NCBI GenBank assembly: GCA_963691655.1
Contig: OY829326.1
Span: 115,975,388 to 116,039,387, forward strand
Length of the DNA: 64,000 nt
Source: Toxonevra muliebris
Taxonomy: Eukaryota; Arthropoda; Insecta; Diptera; Pallopteridae
Direction of reading: 5' to 3'
The first letter of the stretch is position 1. Every line of letters starts with the position of its first letter. The position numbers were made by a program, and so were the translations under genes. The notes beneath the pieces were generated by a model. That model was given only the letters and a program-made list of their open reading frames with translations, made no database searches and was not told where the DNA came from. Below, piece after piece: positions 45,678-56,940 of the stretch.

Positions 45678-46551
45678 AGAGACAAACGGGGCACTTAGGG
45701 AACTACTTTTGTATGGGTGTACTAAGTTCTGGTCCATGTTGTAGTTGTAGCAACATTCAAGTCTACATTCAATCCAATACATTGTCTGTGTCTGTTAGTT
45801 TTATTCCCAGGAATTGGGCTGCTTCTAGTCCATAGCGATATTGGGGTCAGGTCAGTCGGTTTTGTTGGTGGTGTTTGGTTACACTGAGGGCAGTAGTCGG
45901 TAATATTGTCATCTAGTCGCGACATGTAGTTGTTTAGCATTCTACTCCATCCTGAGAAAAGCTGGGCTAGGGTGCACCATCGGCCCTTTGGAAGGATTGG
46001 AGCTAGATTAGGAGAAATCCGTCTATGAATTTTGCTGATTTCAGTCTGGTCGTAGCCAAATTGTTTCGAATATCACTTTACTGTTTTTGGCAAAGTTTTG
46101 CCAATAATTTGCTGAGCACACTAATACGAAAAAAATACATTCCAATAGTGTTTTCGACTAAAATGTCGAGAAACTCCACTTTTTCGTCGATTTTTTGAAA
46201 TAAACAAAAAAAAAAAACTTTTTCCCACAATTCAATAAAATAATTAAACCTACAATTATGATTTGAACTCAAATTTTAATTCAACATTTCGATGTTTTAG
46301 TCGAAAACACTATTTGAATGTATTTTCTTTTTTTTATTTGTGTGTTATTGCCCATAATAATAGCCGAACACAGTAAAGTGATTTTTAAAACGGTTTTGGA
46401 CCCTCAAGCCTTTTGCTACGAACCCGACTGAAATCAGTAAAATTAAAAGACGGATTTTTCCTAAACTAGAGCCAATCCAGCCAAAGGGCTGATGGATCTG
46501 AACTCAGTATACCTATACGAAACCCACTTCCTAGGTACCCCGTTTGTCTCT
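45678..46551. repeat. Long inverted repeat containing jockey-type LINE sequence
   Basis: The left arm (45678-46175) and right arm (46286-46551) are reverse complements. Both tips carry AGAGACAAACGGGG. The arms share GGTGTACTAAGTTC (right arm diverged), CAGCCCTTTGG-type blocks, AAATCCGTCT, GATTTCAGTC, TCACTTTACTGT and GTGTTTTCGACTAAAA. The right arm lacks about 235 bases that the left arm has (about 45735-45970), which include the LINE coding fragment. A spacer of about 110 bp separates the arms. Either a LINE 3' region was duplicated in inverted orientation or this is a fold-back element. A transcript would form a long hairpin. Confidence 0.75.
45722..46035 (-). pseudogene. jockey-type LINE, C-terminal end of ORF2, broken
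   Basis: The minus-strand frame reads TLAQLFSGWSRMLNNYMSRL, then CPQCNQTPPTKPTDLTPISL and W. This is the conserved C-terminus of jockey-clade reverse-transcriptase proteins: the LAQLRSGW-type motif, a C-x2-C pair and the TxLTPxSLW block. The H-x-x-x-C half of the zinc-binding motif that normally follows the C-x2-C is deleted, so the cluster is incomplete. The frame then runs into the 3' non-coding part. Reverse transcriptase and endonuclease domains are absent. It sits in the left arm of the long inverted repeat and is missing from the right arm. Confidence 0.8.
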
Positions 46552-46739
46552 AGGACACTTTAAATGACTTCTTAAGTTCACTAAATTAATTTTTATCAAA
46601 AATCGTTTTTATTTACCTGTTATTATAAAAAATTAAAAAAACAAAATGTTGCAGATAAGAAAAGAAAGAGTTATATTAAATTAAAGTCTGATTTAAAGAG
46701 GTCAAAACATTTGCAACTAGAAAAAATCGAAAAAATTTT
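46552..46739. other. Unassigned AT-rich stretch
   Basis: Nothing was recognised. Confidence 0.4.
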
Positions 46740-46955
46740 CAAAACTTTGTCGCATATCCATTGTTAGCGGTCACTGTTGCACGTCTGTATGACATTGGTT
46801 CTATTGAATGTTTCGCCTGATCGATTCTAACTTTCTTCCATTGCTTTTGAACATCCTCATATAGATCCTCCAGTTACTTAAACGTACTTTCGCTTCACGA
46901 GCATCCAATTGTTCTCAACTGGACATTGTCAGAGCAAAAAAACATAATTTTAATG
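46740..46955 (-). pseudogene. Tc1-like transposase, C-terminal fragment
   Basis: On the minus strand, NPVENNWMLVKRKY matches the NPIENLW block that holds the catalytic glutamate of DD34E transposases. A stop and a frameshift follow, then EDVQKQWKKVRIDQAKH, SIEPMSYRRATVT and NNGYATKF, which parallel the conserved end (SMPRR, then N-x-GYATKY) of Tc1 proteins. The first two catalytic aspartates and the DNA-binding region are missing, and no termini were found. This is a short fossil fragment. Confidence 0.75.
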
Positions 46956-47864
46956 TCCATATAACTTTTTTATATACTGGCTAACTACAATAAAAATATT
47001 AACTATATACAAAATTATGTATTGCAACTGCTGATTTGTGGTCGTGTGACTATTGAACTTAACATTTCGAATGTTATATTTTTTAAAAATTCGACATGAA
47101 AATTTTTGATTGTTTTGGCCATTTTCTTTGCACTATACTTAACCGTGCGGGGCCAGCCATTCTAATGGGATGTGCTTTCTTTATATTCTATGAATAGTTT
47201 TTTTTGTTACTAAATGAATCACAAAATATTTACGTGTGCCTTAATGCATGAAATTCATATCTGCTTGAATTAAATTTATTTATACAGATAGCTACAAATT
47301 CCTTTGCTGAAGACTAATAAATATGTAGATACCATTGACGCCAGATTATAAATACTCGGCATTGCCCGATGATTTTATAAGTGGTAGAATTTTCCGTGTG
47401 CTTAATTTTTCGCATTATTACCTTTATTAAATTCTTTTTCTTCATGATTAAGCTTTCCGCATTCATTTATTAAATTCAGTATTTTATTTAATCCTTTAGT
47501 TCCCAAATTTTTGTTTAATTTAAAAAAAATTGGGATTGATAAATTTCGATGTAAAAAGCATAAATCTGATTTCAAACACCTAAAAAAAATTAATGGGCGT
47601 GGTTTTATGAAGCCAGAAAAGTTGAATGCTTAAAATTATTTGTTATTGAATGAGCTTTTTAATTAAATATTTCGTATAAAAAATTCATATTCCTAGCGGA
47701 ATATGAAAGTATTTTTTATTTGTTTTATTTTTATCTCAAATCCAATCAAAATAATTAATTTTCCTGTTTTTCACAAATTTTTTACTTTGACCGTCGCTAA
47801 CGTCTGTATAACGCATCATAACTCATAGCTGATACATTCTTTTAAAAGCTTGGGAAATTCCATT

Positions 47865-47914
47865 AACAATCTGAAAAAATCTAGCAACAAAAAACTATTA
47901 AAGTGGTAACTACA
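47865..47914 (+). repeat. 50-bp dispersed repeat, copy 1
   Basis: AACAATCTGAAAAAATCTAG, then CAACAAAAAACTATTAAAGT and GGTAACTACA. The same run recurs at 50199-50247 with four or five substitutions. Too short to classify; possibly a MITE end. Confidence 0.6.
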
Positions 47915-50198
47915 CCCGTTTTGATGAAGGCTGTCTAGAGACACGCTTGGGAACTAGAGGGTTAGGTATAATAGTTCACGACACTAATGAACCAAATAAA
48001 AATATATCAGGTAACAAAAAAGTAAAACTGATTTCTGGTGGTTCGTAGTTAAGTAAAAATTTTGGGAAACGGTTGAGAGGAACTTGAATTACGTGCAGTA
48101 ACTTTTATATATCGTTTGAATAGAAAGCGCATTTAAAGAAATTGTTTGGTGCCCATTTTCTACCCGACGCGTGATATTACCAAATTCACCTCCAGAAATC
48201 TCCAAGGTCTTGAAAGAAATAATATTTCCCAAATTCGTTAGGCGAGTGGTGATCAGTAAGTCTGTGAGTCAGTCAGTCTGGCGAAACGCATTTCGTATCG
48301 AGAATTACTACAAAAGTTTTCTATTTATTTTTATTTATTTAATTTATTTGTTAAATTTTATGAAAATTATAAGTAAGAAGAAAAGAGGATTAAGTTAAGC
48401 CAACATAAGTTATTATTTTATTACATAAATAAAATACACTTTCAAAGTGAAAGAAAAATTATTTAAATTTTTGTTTTTTTTTTTTTATGAAAATCATAAT
48501 GACTTTCCAGATGACTCAAAACAAAACAAAGTGGAAAAAAAGAAAACAAACAAATATTTTCTTTGTCAAGGTGCCAAAATTCATTTGCTAAACTATTTAT
48601 GAATGATCAAAAAAAAAAAAAAAATAATAATAATATTTAAATAAATATTTTCTATGTTATAAATAGATATTCATATATTTGAATGCTACTTTCAAGAAAA
48701 AAAAATACATTGTAGCTGAAAAATATTAGAACTGAATAAGAATCAATTGAAGTATGGTATACTAATTTTTAAACCACAAAAGTGAAGGGGGGGGGGGGGG
48801 AATACTGAGAGCACGTGTGGGAAATAAGCGCGACATATTCCATTAAAATTTAAGTTGCATGTTTGCACATTTTCCAAACGAAATTAAATTATTAAGCAAC
48901 TAATAAAAATTTAAATTAAAATAAATATTAAAAGCGAAAACTGCAAAATAATTTTGTGCGACGATGAAAACCACAAGTGGGTGGAGGTAAATGCTAAACG
49001 CGGCATGCGGTGAGGAAAAGGGGAGTGTGCTGAGAAACCGTAAATAACGTTCAAGTTGAAAGTGAAAAAGTATTTAAATAAAAAAAAAATTTAATACATT
49101 TGTGTGAAAAACTTAAAACTGATTTTGACGGTTTTTACTTAAATTGTTTTAGTGGTTGTTGTATTTAGTTATTGTTGTTTTCGGGTTTTTGTTGTCACGT
49201 GAGTGTTTGAGTTTTTTTTTTTTTAGCTTTTGTGTTAACCTTGAAAATGTGATTTATTTTAATGACAATCGCTAAAACATTTCTTAAAAATAGGTGCATA
49301 GTTTTTTTTTTTCAATTTAATATATTTTGTTGTTTTTCTTGAGCTGTTGTTGTGGGCATTATTTGAATTTTGTTAACAAAAAAAAAAAGAAGAAAATCAA
49401 ATTTATTATTTTATTTCTGAAATTTATGAGTAATTTTGATGAACAGGTGATCTGAAGTTAATAAATGAAAAATAATTTACTGAAAAATGTCGGAAGAAAA
49501 GAAGAAAATTGCTGTATCCAAATTGGTTTCTTTTTCTTATAGATTTACCTGTTTGTAAAAAAAATACCCAGCAGGAGAAATAAGCACCGAGGAAGCTATT
49601 GCCAGTAAATGCCGGTCATAAAAATTTATGGTTGTGAAACGATAAAAGAGGATTCAGTCTTTCTGTCGTAAAGTTTTAAAAAATTTGTTTTTTTTTTGAA
49701 TTTTTACTGTTAAGAGAATTTTTACCAATTTTTATGATAAACTTTTTGGAATGCTAGTTTATTTCATTAAGGGAGTACAGGTCGACATCTATCAATTCAG
49801 ACTGCAGTGTGTCTTTCGGAACTACTGAAATTACTTTAATTAAAGTTTTTACCTACGGAACTCTTTATGCTTACCCTTAGAAATGTTTATTTGCAGAACA
49901 ATTTACAGACTATAGGCGAACTATAAACCGAGCATTAAAAGGTTTCAACCAGATAAACGAACAATAATTACTACAACCTATGTTCTAGTCTTGCTATTTT
50001 CGGGGTTTCTGGAGCTGGTGGGCATCTGTCATATAAATTAAACATTAACTTCTGTTTTTGCATAGTTTTTTTTTTCGTCATACGTTTTTAATTCAATACG
50101 GTCTGGAAAATTGAATCAAATTCCATCGCAAATGATCTTTTTCATTTAAAAGTGATGAAATATGACTTTATTTAAAACAATACTTTCCATTTGTATTG

Positions 50199-50247
50199 AA
50201 CAATCTGAAAAAATCTAGCAACGAAAAACTATTAGAGTGGTAGTTAC
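50199..50247 (+). repeat. 50-bp dispersed repeat, copy 2
   Basis: Matches 47865-47914 in the same orientation (AACAATCTGAAAAAATCTAG block). Confidence 0.6.
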
Positions 50248-50499
50248 AAACTGAAATCAGAATAATTCAATTGTATTTCCGAATAGATTTTATTATAGTT
50301 TATTCGAAATGTAGTTCAAAGTATTTTATTTGTACTTCAGAAAATTCCAAATCTGGAGCGCACTTTTAAATATATTTCTAAAAATCATAGTTTGCGAATA
50401 AAAAGGAAAAAGTGCCTTTAAAAGACTTTTCTTTTGTAGTTCTTTTTGATATTGTTTTTTTTTTGTGAAAAAAATAGTTTTGTAATTTGACATAATAAC

Positions 50500-50815
50500 G
50501 TTTCCAAGAGAGAGTTTTGGGAATAAGCTTCCCACTCATTTTACATACCAAATTAGAACGAGATAGGTCAAAAACTCGCAAAGCTGGAGATTTTCATTTA
50601 ATCTTTTGAAAAAGATTCAAATAATCCAAAATCTGACCATTTTTTCTAAATCAAATATAGTTTTGAATTTTTTTTTTCCAAAAAGGAACGTTTTTGTTTT
50701 TTGGGTCAAAAGAAAGCACAAGTCTTTTCCTTTGAGAACTTTGAGGTCGAAAAGAGGGCTGAGATTTGTTTATCTATCAAATTGAATTTCGAGTAACTGG
50801 AAACACTCATGACTT
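50500..50815 (+). repeat. Dispersed repeat family R1, copy 2 (most diverged)
   Basis: CAAATTAGAACGAGATAGG, AAAAACTCGCAAAGCTGGAG and AGGGCTGAGATTTGTTTATC occur in the same order as in 44520-44785. The CCTTTGAGAACTTTGA block also matches 21548-21563 in the hAT MITE. Confidence 0.55.
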
Positions 50816-50930
50816 AGTAAACTTTGATTTTCGAATTTTAAATTTAAAATTTATAATTTCAGTCCATGTTTGTTATAAGAAAGAAAAAGACCTTAAAAAT
50901 CTAAAAAATCAATGTTAACTACAGATAAAA

Positions 50931-51461
50931 GCGACCTCGATAGTCTAGTGGGTCGTGCTCTAGATTTTCACTCGGGAGGTTCGGGTTCGATTCCCGTCTT
51001 CGTCTGGTGGTTAATTTTCATAACTTTCTTATATTCACTATCAATATGAAGTGTATGAGAATTATAAGAAAGTGTACAAGTACACATATTGGGGGCAAGA
51101 CATAACAAATTGCCATATCCCCGTTCGGAGCCGACGTTAAATTGATCCAACCATGTGGTATCACAATGAGCCGTTCGTCGCTAAACAGCCACTTCAACCT
51201 AGCCTAACTTTACCTAAATTAACCTAACGTAACGTAACCTAACCTAACTTAACCTAACTTAACCTAACCTAACCTAACCTAACCTAACCTAACCTAACCT
51301 AACCTAACCTAACCTAACCTAACCTAACCTAAACTAACCTAACCTAACCTAACCAAACCTAACCTAACCTAACCTAACCTAACCTAACCTAACCTAACCT
51401 AACCTAACCTAACCTAACCTAACCTAACCTAACCTAACCTAACCTAACTTAACCTAACCTA
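50931..51461 (+). mobile_element. tRNA-Glu-derived SINE with (AACCT)n tail, copy 1
   Basis: The head has a pol III A box (TAGTCTAGTGGG, 50941-50952) and a perfect B box (GGTTCGATTCC, 50984-50994). The anticodon-loop position reads TTTTCAC, as in tRNA-Glu with anticodon TTC, but the acceptor stem does not pair, so it is not a tRNA gene. A body of about 190 bp follows and then a (AACCT)n tail. The 10-bp direct repeat ACAGATAAAA flanks the whole unit (50921-50930 and 51462-51471), so the repeat tail belongs to the insertion. SINEs depend on a LINE reverse transcriptase. The last 65 bases before the tail resemble the LINE end at 62828. The minus frame 50968-51150 is a shadow. Confidence 0.9.
51193..51461 (+). 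repeat. (AACCT)n array, complement of the TTAGG insect telomere motif
   Basis: About 50 units of AACCT run almost without interruption, with scattered AACTT, AACGT and AAACT variants, most of them near the SINE body. It is the tail of the SINE copy, as shown by the flanking duplication. Confidence 0.9.
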
Positions 51462-51639
51462 ACAGATAAAACAAATTATTCGTGCATATTTTTATTTGCT
51501 TCGGTTATTAATAAAATGTTTACCAATAGCAATAATGATCAATGGGATTGTCACAATTATTGGGACATTCAACTCATTTGTATCTACATTTTTTCCGTCA
51601 TCAATACAATGATACCAGCATTTCGTGTGAGAATCATGA

Positions 51640-51975
51640 CAACCGGGACACTATCACATTCGAGAGCTAGCGCCATTTATTTTGATAAACAAGTCTCAGC
51701 CCACTTTTGTAAGAAAATTAAAATATTTTTTTTTTCAAAAAATTTAATAAAAATCTGTCGAAAACGTATTGGACTAAATTTTCTAAATGCAAAAGGTAAT
51801 TAGTTACAAGGATCCGAAACTGGTGCAGTTTGACCAAAATGCCAAAATACTATTCCCTCCAACTCGGCGAGTTTTTGCCGATGTCGTTTAAATTTGGTGT
51901 GGTAACTACTGCCCAATAGGACTAAAATTTATACAAGTTTAAGCATGATCGATTTTAAAACTGTGTTCCCTTGAG
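51640..51975 (-). repeat. Dispersed repeat family R1, copy 3
   Basis: The reverse complement matches 44520-44785: AATCGATCAT, TCCTATTGGGCAGTAGTTAC, ACTCGCCGAGTTGGAGGG, TTTTGGTCAAACTG and GTGGGCTGAGACTTGTTTA. About 75 bp extra lies between the last two blocks. The family may extend to about 52075, where an ACTAACGGATTC block (reverse complement) resembles 22785. Confidence 0.7.
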
Positions 51976-53424
51976 ATATATATATTTTGTTCGCTGGTCA
52001 TAAATTAAAACAAAATTTCAAAGGGTTCAAAAAATTAGAATCTCCACCTCTGAATCCGTTAGTGCGCATACTTCCGTACATAGTCTCTTTTTTATATTAG
52101 GCTAGACTTGTCAGCAAGTCCTTTAATTTTGTAAGCGAGAAAAAAGAGAGATGAAGATAACAGCGAAGAAAAATAGTTGCTTGAAATTCTTGCCTAATCT
52201 AAAAGGGAGCATACTATTTTAATTATTTTTCTTTTTGAATAATTTAATATTTATAAACAAAAACTCAAATATAAAAAATACTTTCTGATGCTCTAAACAG
52301 TAATTTGAAGATTTCGTTAATCCGAACTAAGGTCTTCAATCAATTATTCGGGTTGGTGAGCGCATACTATATCTATCTGAATTTAAATTTAAGTTTTTAA
52401 AGTACATTTTGATTTTAAAATCGATTTAAAATTTTTTAAAAAACTGCTGTAAAAAATTTAACGTATCTACTGCGAAAATATAATATTAGTTGGGTGCTTT
52501 ATTTAAGAACACTTCTTTTTCTTACCCTTGGGTAGCTTCAAAAAATATTCCATTAAATTAAAAAAAAAAAAACAAAACAATAATATAAAACATGCACCAC
52601 ACATTTGAATGCCAATAAATAAGATAATCAAACAAATGAGTAATAAAGAAAAGTAGAAAAAAAACACAAAAGTAATAATAATAATTTGTCACGCAATTTC
52701 AGTCAAAGTGACAAAAATAACAACAACAAAAAAGCAACATTAATGAGAATAATAATATTTTACTTTAAATGTTGTAGATATAATTTAGAGGAAATATATA
52801 CACAAAAAAATAAAAAATAAATAGTAGTAACATCATCAAATATATCGTATTTTGTATATAAATTTGTTGAATCTCATCATTAAATGTGCCCATTGTGAAA
52901 ATTTTCACCAATTCCACATTGACTTTTTTCCACATATAAATAGTAACTTTTAATATTATTTTACTATTATTATCATTATTAGTTTTAATAGCTTTTGTTG
53001 TTTTAATCTACATAAGTAGTTGCCAGTATAAGAGGAGTATTTGTTCAATTCATTATTTTTATGGTATTATTATTAGTTTTACTATTTTTTGTGATTATTA
53101 GTTTTAGTTTTGAATGTCACGATTTCAATTATGTAAATCCATATAAAAAACATAATTTTTTTTGTATTCGTTTTCTATTTTAAGTTGAAAATTGGTTGGA
53201 AAAATGGAAATATTAGTTGTTTGTATATATGTTGTTTACATTTAACGAAAAAGTAGAAGTTACTGAAACTTTCTGTAATTCAGGTGCGGATACAAGGGTG
53301 GGCGAACAGGGAGAAATTTCCTCCCCAATAATAATTCAAAACTTAAAAGGGAAAAAGGTGACCATAATTAGTTATTATTGTTTTTAGTTATTACGATTTA
53401 CATTATAAGAACAATGGAAATGTG
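51976..53424. other. Unassigned AT-rich stretch
   Basis: A-rich and ATT-rich tracts occur throughout 52540-53140. A segment at 53283-53325 resembles 22790-22850. No gene was recognised. Confidence 0.45.
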
Positions 53425-53960
53425 CCAAAATAATAATGATACCTAAACCAAATAAACCTGAAAACTCAATGTCCTCATATAGACCTATATATATAGCAGT
53501 ATTCTCAAAAATATGCGAAGTAGTAGATTGCTAATAATACCAGAAAATAAGAATATAGTTCGGGATCACCAATATGGGTTTCGTCATAAGCATGGTACTC
53601 CTGAGCAATTTCATCGCGTAGTGAATATTGTCACTGACTTTCTGGAATGCAAGAAATATTGCTCTGCCATATTTTTGAACATTCAACAAGCGTTTGGCAT
53701 CAAGGGCTGTTATACAAATTAAAAAATTTACTTCCAGCTCCATTTTAGTTGGTCTTAAAGTCCTATCTACATGAAAGATCATTCTATGTTAAAGTAGATG
53801 ATGAAACATCAGCCAAATGTCAAGTGAAAGCCGGAGTACCACAGAGTATTGTTCTGGGTCCTGGTCTTTATTCGATTTTTACCTGCGACTTGCCTGAAAC
53901 TGATGGTTTTATTAAGTAATTCAAACTTAGAAATACTACATTTGCAAGTACATTAGGAGT
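53425..53960 (+). pseudogene. jockey-type LINE reverse transcriptase fragment
   Basis: In shifting frames the plus strand reads MSSYRPI-like sequence near 53470, then NIVRDHQYGFRHKHGT (53545 on), EQFHRVVNIVTDFLECKKY, and the motif A block AIFLNIQQAFG. Jockey elements have F-L-D-I-x-x-A-F-D here, so both aspartates are replaced (N and G). After a frameshift, YVKVDDETSAKCQVKAGVPQ leads into SIVLGPGLYSIFTCDLPETD, the motif B region (normally PQGSVLGP). The YADD catalytic block is not recognisable. Endonuclease and C-terminal parts are missing. Upstream stops and frameshifts show long decay. Confidence 0.82.
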
Positions 53961-54299
53961 AATGTAGCTCAATATCGCCTTGGGAGGATATTTTCTAACT
54001 TTTGAAGTTTTAATAGTAATATTACATTTAATTTTTCTTTATTTTCTGAATAGATATGTTAGCTATATTAGATCAAACCATTATAGATCTTCTGTTTCTG
54101 GTACTAATGTAATACGAGGTTTATCAAATGCTCTTTTATATAATTATAAATTTTGGAAATGAAGAGCTTTTGTGAACAATTTCAAACATTTTACAATTTT
54201 TTTTACAGTTTTCATATTCCATGTTATATTATAAAGATTTTTGTGTGATAGAACTTAAATTGTATTTGCTTGTTGTGTAAGAATTAAAACAATTTAAAT
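53961..54299. other. Unassigned AT-rich stretch
   Basis: Nothing was recognised. Confidence 0.4.
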
Positions 54300-54545
54300 T
54301 TTATATGGTGGATGAGTGCTTAACTGGAGCTTCCTTCAGCTGCCTCAGGTTCGATTCCCAGATGGAGTAAAATTCTTAAAAAATGTCCAAATGGATTGTT
54401 CTAATAAAATGGATCATTTCGGTGATTTAGTTCTTAAATACTTGACTCGAGTACCAGTTCAACGGGTTCTATTCTCAGGTAGAGAATTGAATCCAGCAAA
54501 AAAAACTAAAAAACAAAATTGTAACAAAATTATAGGTTTCGGGTC
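54300..54545 (+). repeat. Possible dimeric tRNA-like SINE relic
   Basis: Two B-box-like sequences occur about 126 bp apart: GGTTCGATTCC at about 54348-54358 and GGTTCTATTCT at about 54474-54484. Each is preceded by a weak A-box-like stretch. Arrangement and spacing suggest a dimeric tRNA-derived SINE, but tail and target duplication were not found. Confidence 0.3.
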
Positions 54546-55763
54546 GATATAAAGAAAATCCCAGATGGGAAAGAGAAAATTTGATTACAGGGTAGGAATC
54601 AGCGACCTTAAATTATTCTTAAAATTCTACTAATTCTCCGCTTATTATAAACCAATCTAAAACCGAAAACTGAATAAATGTTTCCTATTGTTAAATTTTC
54701 TACGATCCTTTACCTTGGAAATATATCATAGAAATTGAGAAATGATTTGCTACAAGAACAGAGTTTTCCCAAAATGCGTAACGTACCAGTAAGTTTTCAC
54801 ATGGCCATACCTTTGAAATTGTTAGTCATCGAAATAATGTTTACGAATTCATATGGAGAATTTTTATTTTTTATTTCCTCCCTCCGCCGCTGCTGTAATA
54901 ACATATTGAAATAAAAATAAATACTAACACACATAAACCCTTGCATATGCAACCTATTATGGAATTGGTATGTTAGATCTGTGTTGAATTTCATAAAGTT
55001 TTCAATTGTTTAAATCAAATTCAAACTTTTAATTCTACTTAAAATAAACATTTCATTTACATATTTGTACTTAAAGTTGAAATAATTGTGTGTTGAAAAT
55101 TTAATGTTAGTGATTTTATTTAAACTAAAATTTCTATTCAAGACCCAGCTGAAAATATGAGCAATTCCATTGCTAGAAAATGAAATGCCCTATTAACGAA
55201 GCTATATGGAATAGCTATATGAAAAATTTCTAAACAATGCATTTGAAATTATTAAAATCTGATTTCGGTTTTCTATTTTAGATTTTTGACCATGCCGAAT
55301 TTAGAGCCCGGACACCCTGCGTAGCATTCAAGCACACAAGAAACCACTACGACATGATGACCACTAGAGATTGATGTAGTCAAATACTAAATTTCCTGCA
55401 TTGATTGAACCAAGATATAATGACGAAAAGATAGTGATAAAAGGTTCAAAGGCTAAGTTTAGACAAAAATTCAGAAGTGATGTGAAATGAAATTTCAGGT
55501 TGCAGTATCTGACTATTGTATCTTTCCCTCAATAATATTATAACAATAAATAATTAATAAATTACTTTTTCCTTTAGCTGCTCATATCGTATTTATGCTC
55601 AGCCTTGGGTTTTTCTGCATATTACAGTGAATTGCCAGTGAACTCCTAACTTCCTTTCTTTCAGACCTGTACGCCCTTCGTTTAAGTTTCACTCGCGGTT
55701 CTCTTACCATATCACATATATTGATAAAAATTTAATAAAATATTGTATAATTTAGAGTTTGAT
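54546..55763. other. Unassigned AT-rich stretch
   Basis: No gene or repeat pair was recognised. Confidence 0.45.
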
Positions 55764-56161
55764 ATAAATTGCAGTGATGGAAGCCGATTTAGAACCAGTC
55801 AAATTTTGTAACGAACCATTCGCAGTTTGAGTAACTCGAGTAACTCGTTTAACTTGAACCTAACCAAAACTAGTTTTGTTCGAAAATCTGGTTTAGTACA
55901 AGTTATAAGCTTTAGCTAAATTTAAGCAATACCAACCAAACTTGATTTGAAATTGACTAAATTGTTCATGTGGGCGTGGGCCTGTTATAAAATATATTTT
56001 TAGTTTAGAAAATACTTTTAAAGACACACTTGTTCACTACTTAGAAACGGTGGCAATTTGTAACCCTTTTGGAATTTAGGTTTATTTTTACTCAAACCAA
56101 GTTTACAGATTTTTTTGTTCAATAACCTATAATAAAATTTAATATTTATTGAACATATTAA

Positions 56162-56245
56162 CCTTCTATCAACTCTCGTTATGGGTCAAAAAGGTAACTA
56201 TTTCGAAAAGGGCAAAAATGACCCATAATGGTGCGCGCCAAAGGG
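56162..56245. mobile_element. 84-bp TTAA micro-MITE (hairpin)
   Basis: TTAA flanks both sides (56158-56161, 56246-56249). The left end reads CCTTCTATCAACTCTCG then TTATGGGTCA. The reverse-complemented right end reads CCCTTTGGCGCGCACC then ATTATGGGTCA. The halves can fold as an imperfect hairpin. Short C-starting, TTAA-bounded hairpins are typical of piggyBac-derived MITEs. Confidence 0.65.
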
Positions 56246-56626
56246 TTAATAGGTTGGAGAAAAATATTCCACAAAAAATTCAACTATAAATTGCTAAACA
56301 TACGAACAAGCTCTGATGCAAACCTAACAAGTTATCTTATAGTTTATTATATTTAATCTGTTTGAAATGTGCAAACTTTAGGCCCGCGTAAAAAAAAATT
56401 AGACGTACACTTTTAAAACACCGAGTTCTATTAGAATCCACTTTTGAAACCTTATTATTTTTTTTGTGATTTGAACTGTGTAATTGGTAGTGAAGTTCTC
56501 GTTTGTGGCTAGAATTATGCGAATTAACTTCTTTTTTTTTATAAATAAGGAGATAGTAAAATAGAATAACAAAATGTCTCAAAAATTCATGAAATTTTAT
56601 TTCAATTTCATTTAACGTAAAGTGCA

Positions 56627-56940
56627 ACGATATCGATAGCCTAGTGGGTAGTGCATTAGACTTTCATTTGGGAGGTTCGGGTTCGATTCCCGTCTTCGTC
56701 TGGTGGTTAATTTTCATATCTTTCTTATATTCACTATCAATATGAAGTGTATGAGAATTATAAAATAGTGTACAAGTACACACCTTGGTTGCCAATGGCA
56801 AAACCACTAAACTGATAAAAAAAATTGCCACACCGCCGTTCGGAATCGGCGTTAAACTGTAGGTCCGACTATGTGGTATCACAATGGGTCATTCAAACCT
56901 ATGTGTGTTTCTCGACAGCCACTCCAACCTAACCTAACCT
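56627..56940 (+). mobile_element. tRNA-Glu-derived SINE, copy 2
   Basis: The A box (TAGCCTAGTGGG, 56637-56648) and B box (GGTTCGATTCC, 56680-56690) are intact. The body is collinear with copy 1 through TTAATTTTCAT, TATGAAGTGTATGAGAATTA, GTACAAGTACAC, CCGTTCGGA and GTGGTATCACAATG. Only about four AACCT units form the tail. A short extra piece (about 56785-56820) is inserted relative to copy 1. No clear target duplication was found. The minus frame 56664-56882 is a shadow. Confidence 0.85.

Larger units (their letters stand above)
46956..50499. other. Long AT-rich stretch without recognised genes
   Basis: The stretch holds a 14-base poly-G run at 48787-48800 and T/A homopolymers. A GTGGGCGTGG-like phrase (AATGGGCGTGG) lies at 47592-47602. 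The frames 48171-48398 and 50326-50581 show no family signature. Confidence 0.45.

Noticed and set aside
50931..51005. tRNA-Glu gene
   Set aside because: A and B boxes and the anticodon-like loop are present, but the acceptor stem does not pair and a second copy with the same body and a tail shows it is a SINE.
51193..51461. Former telomere or chromosome-fusion point
   Set aside because: A 10-bp target duplication encloses the array together with the SINE body, so it is a retrotransposon tail.
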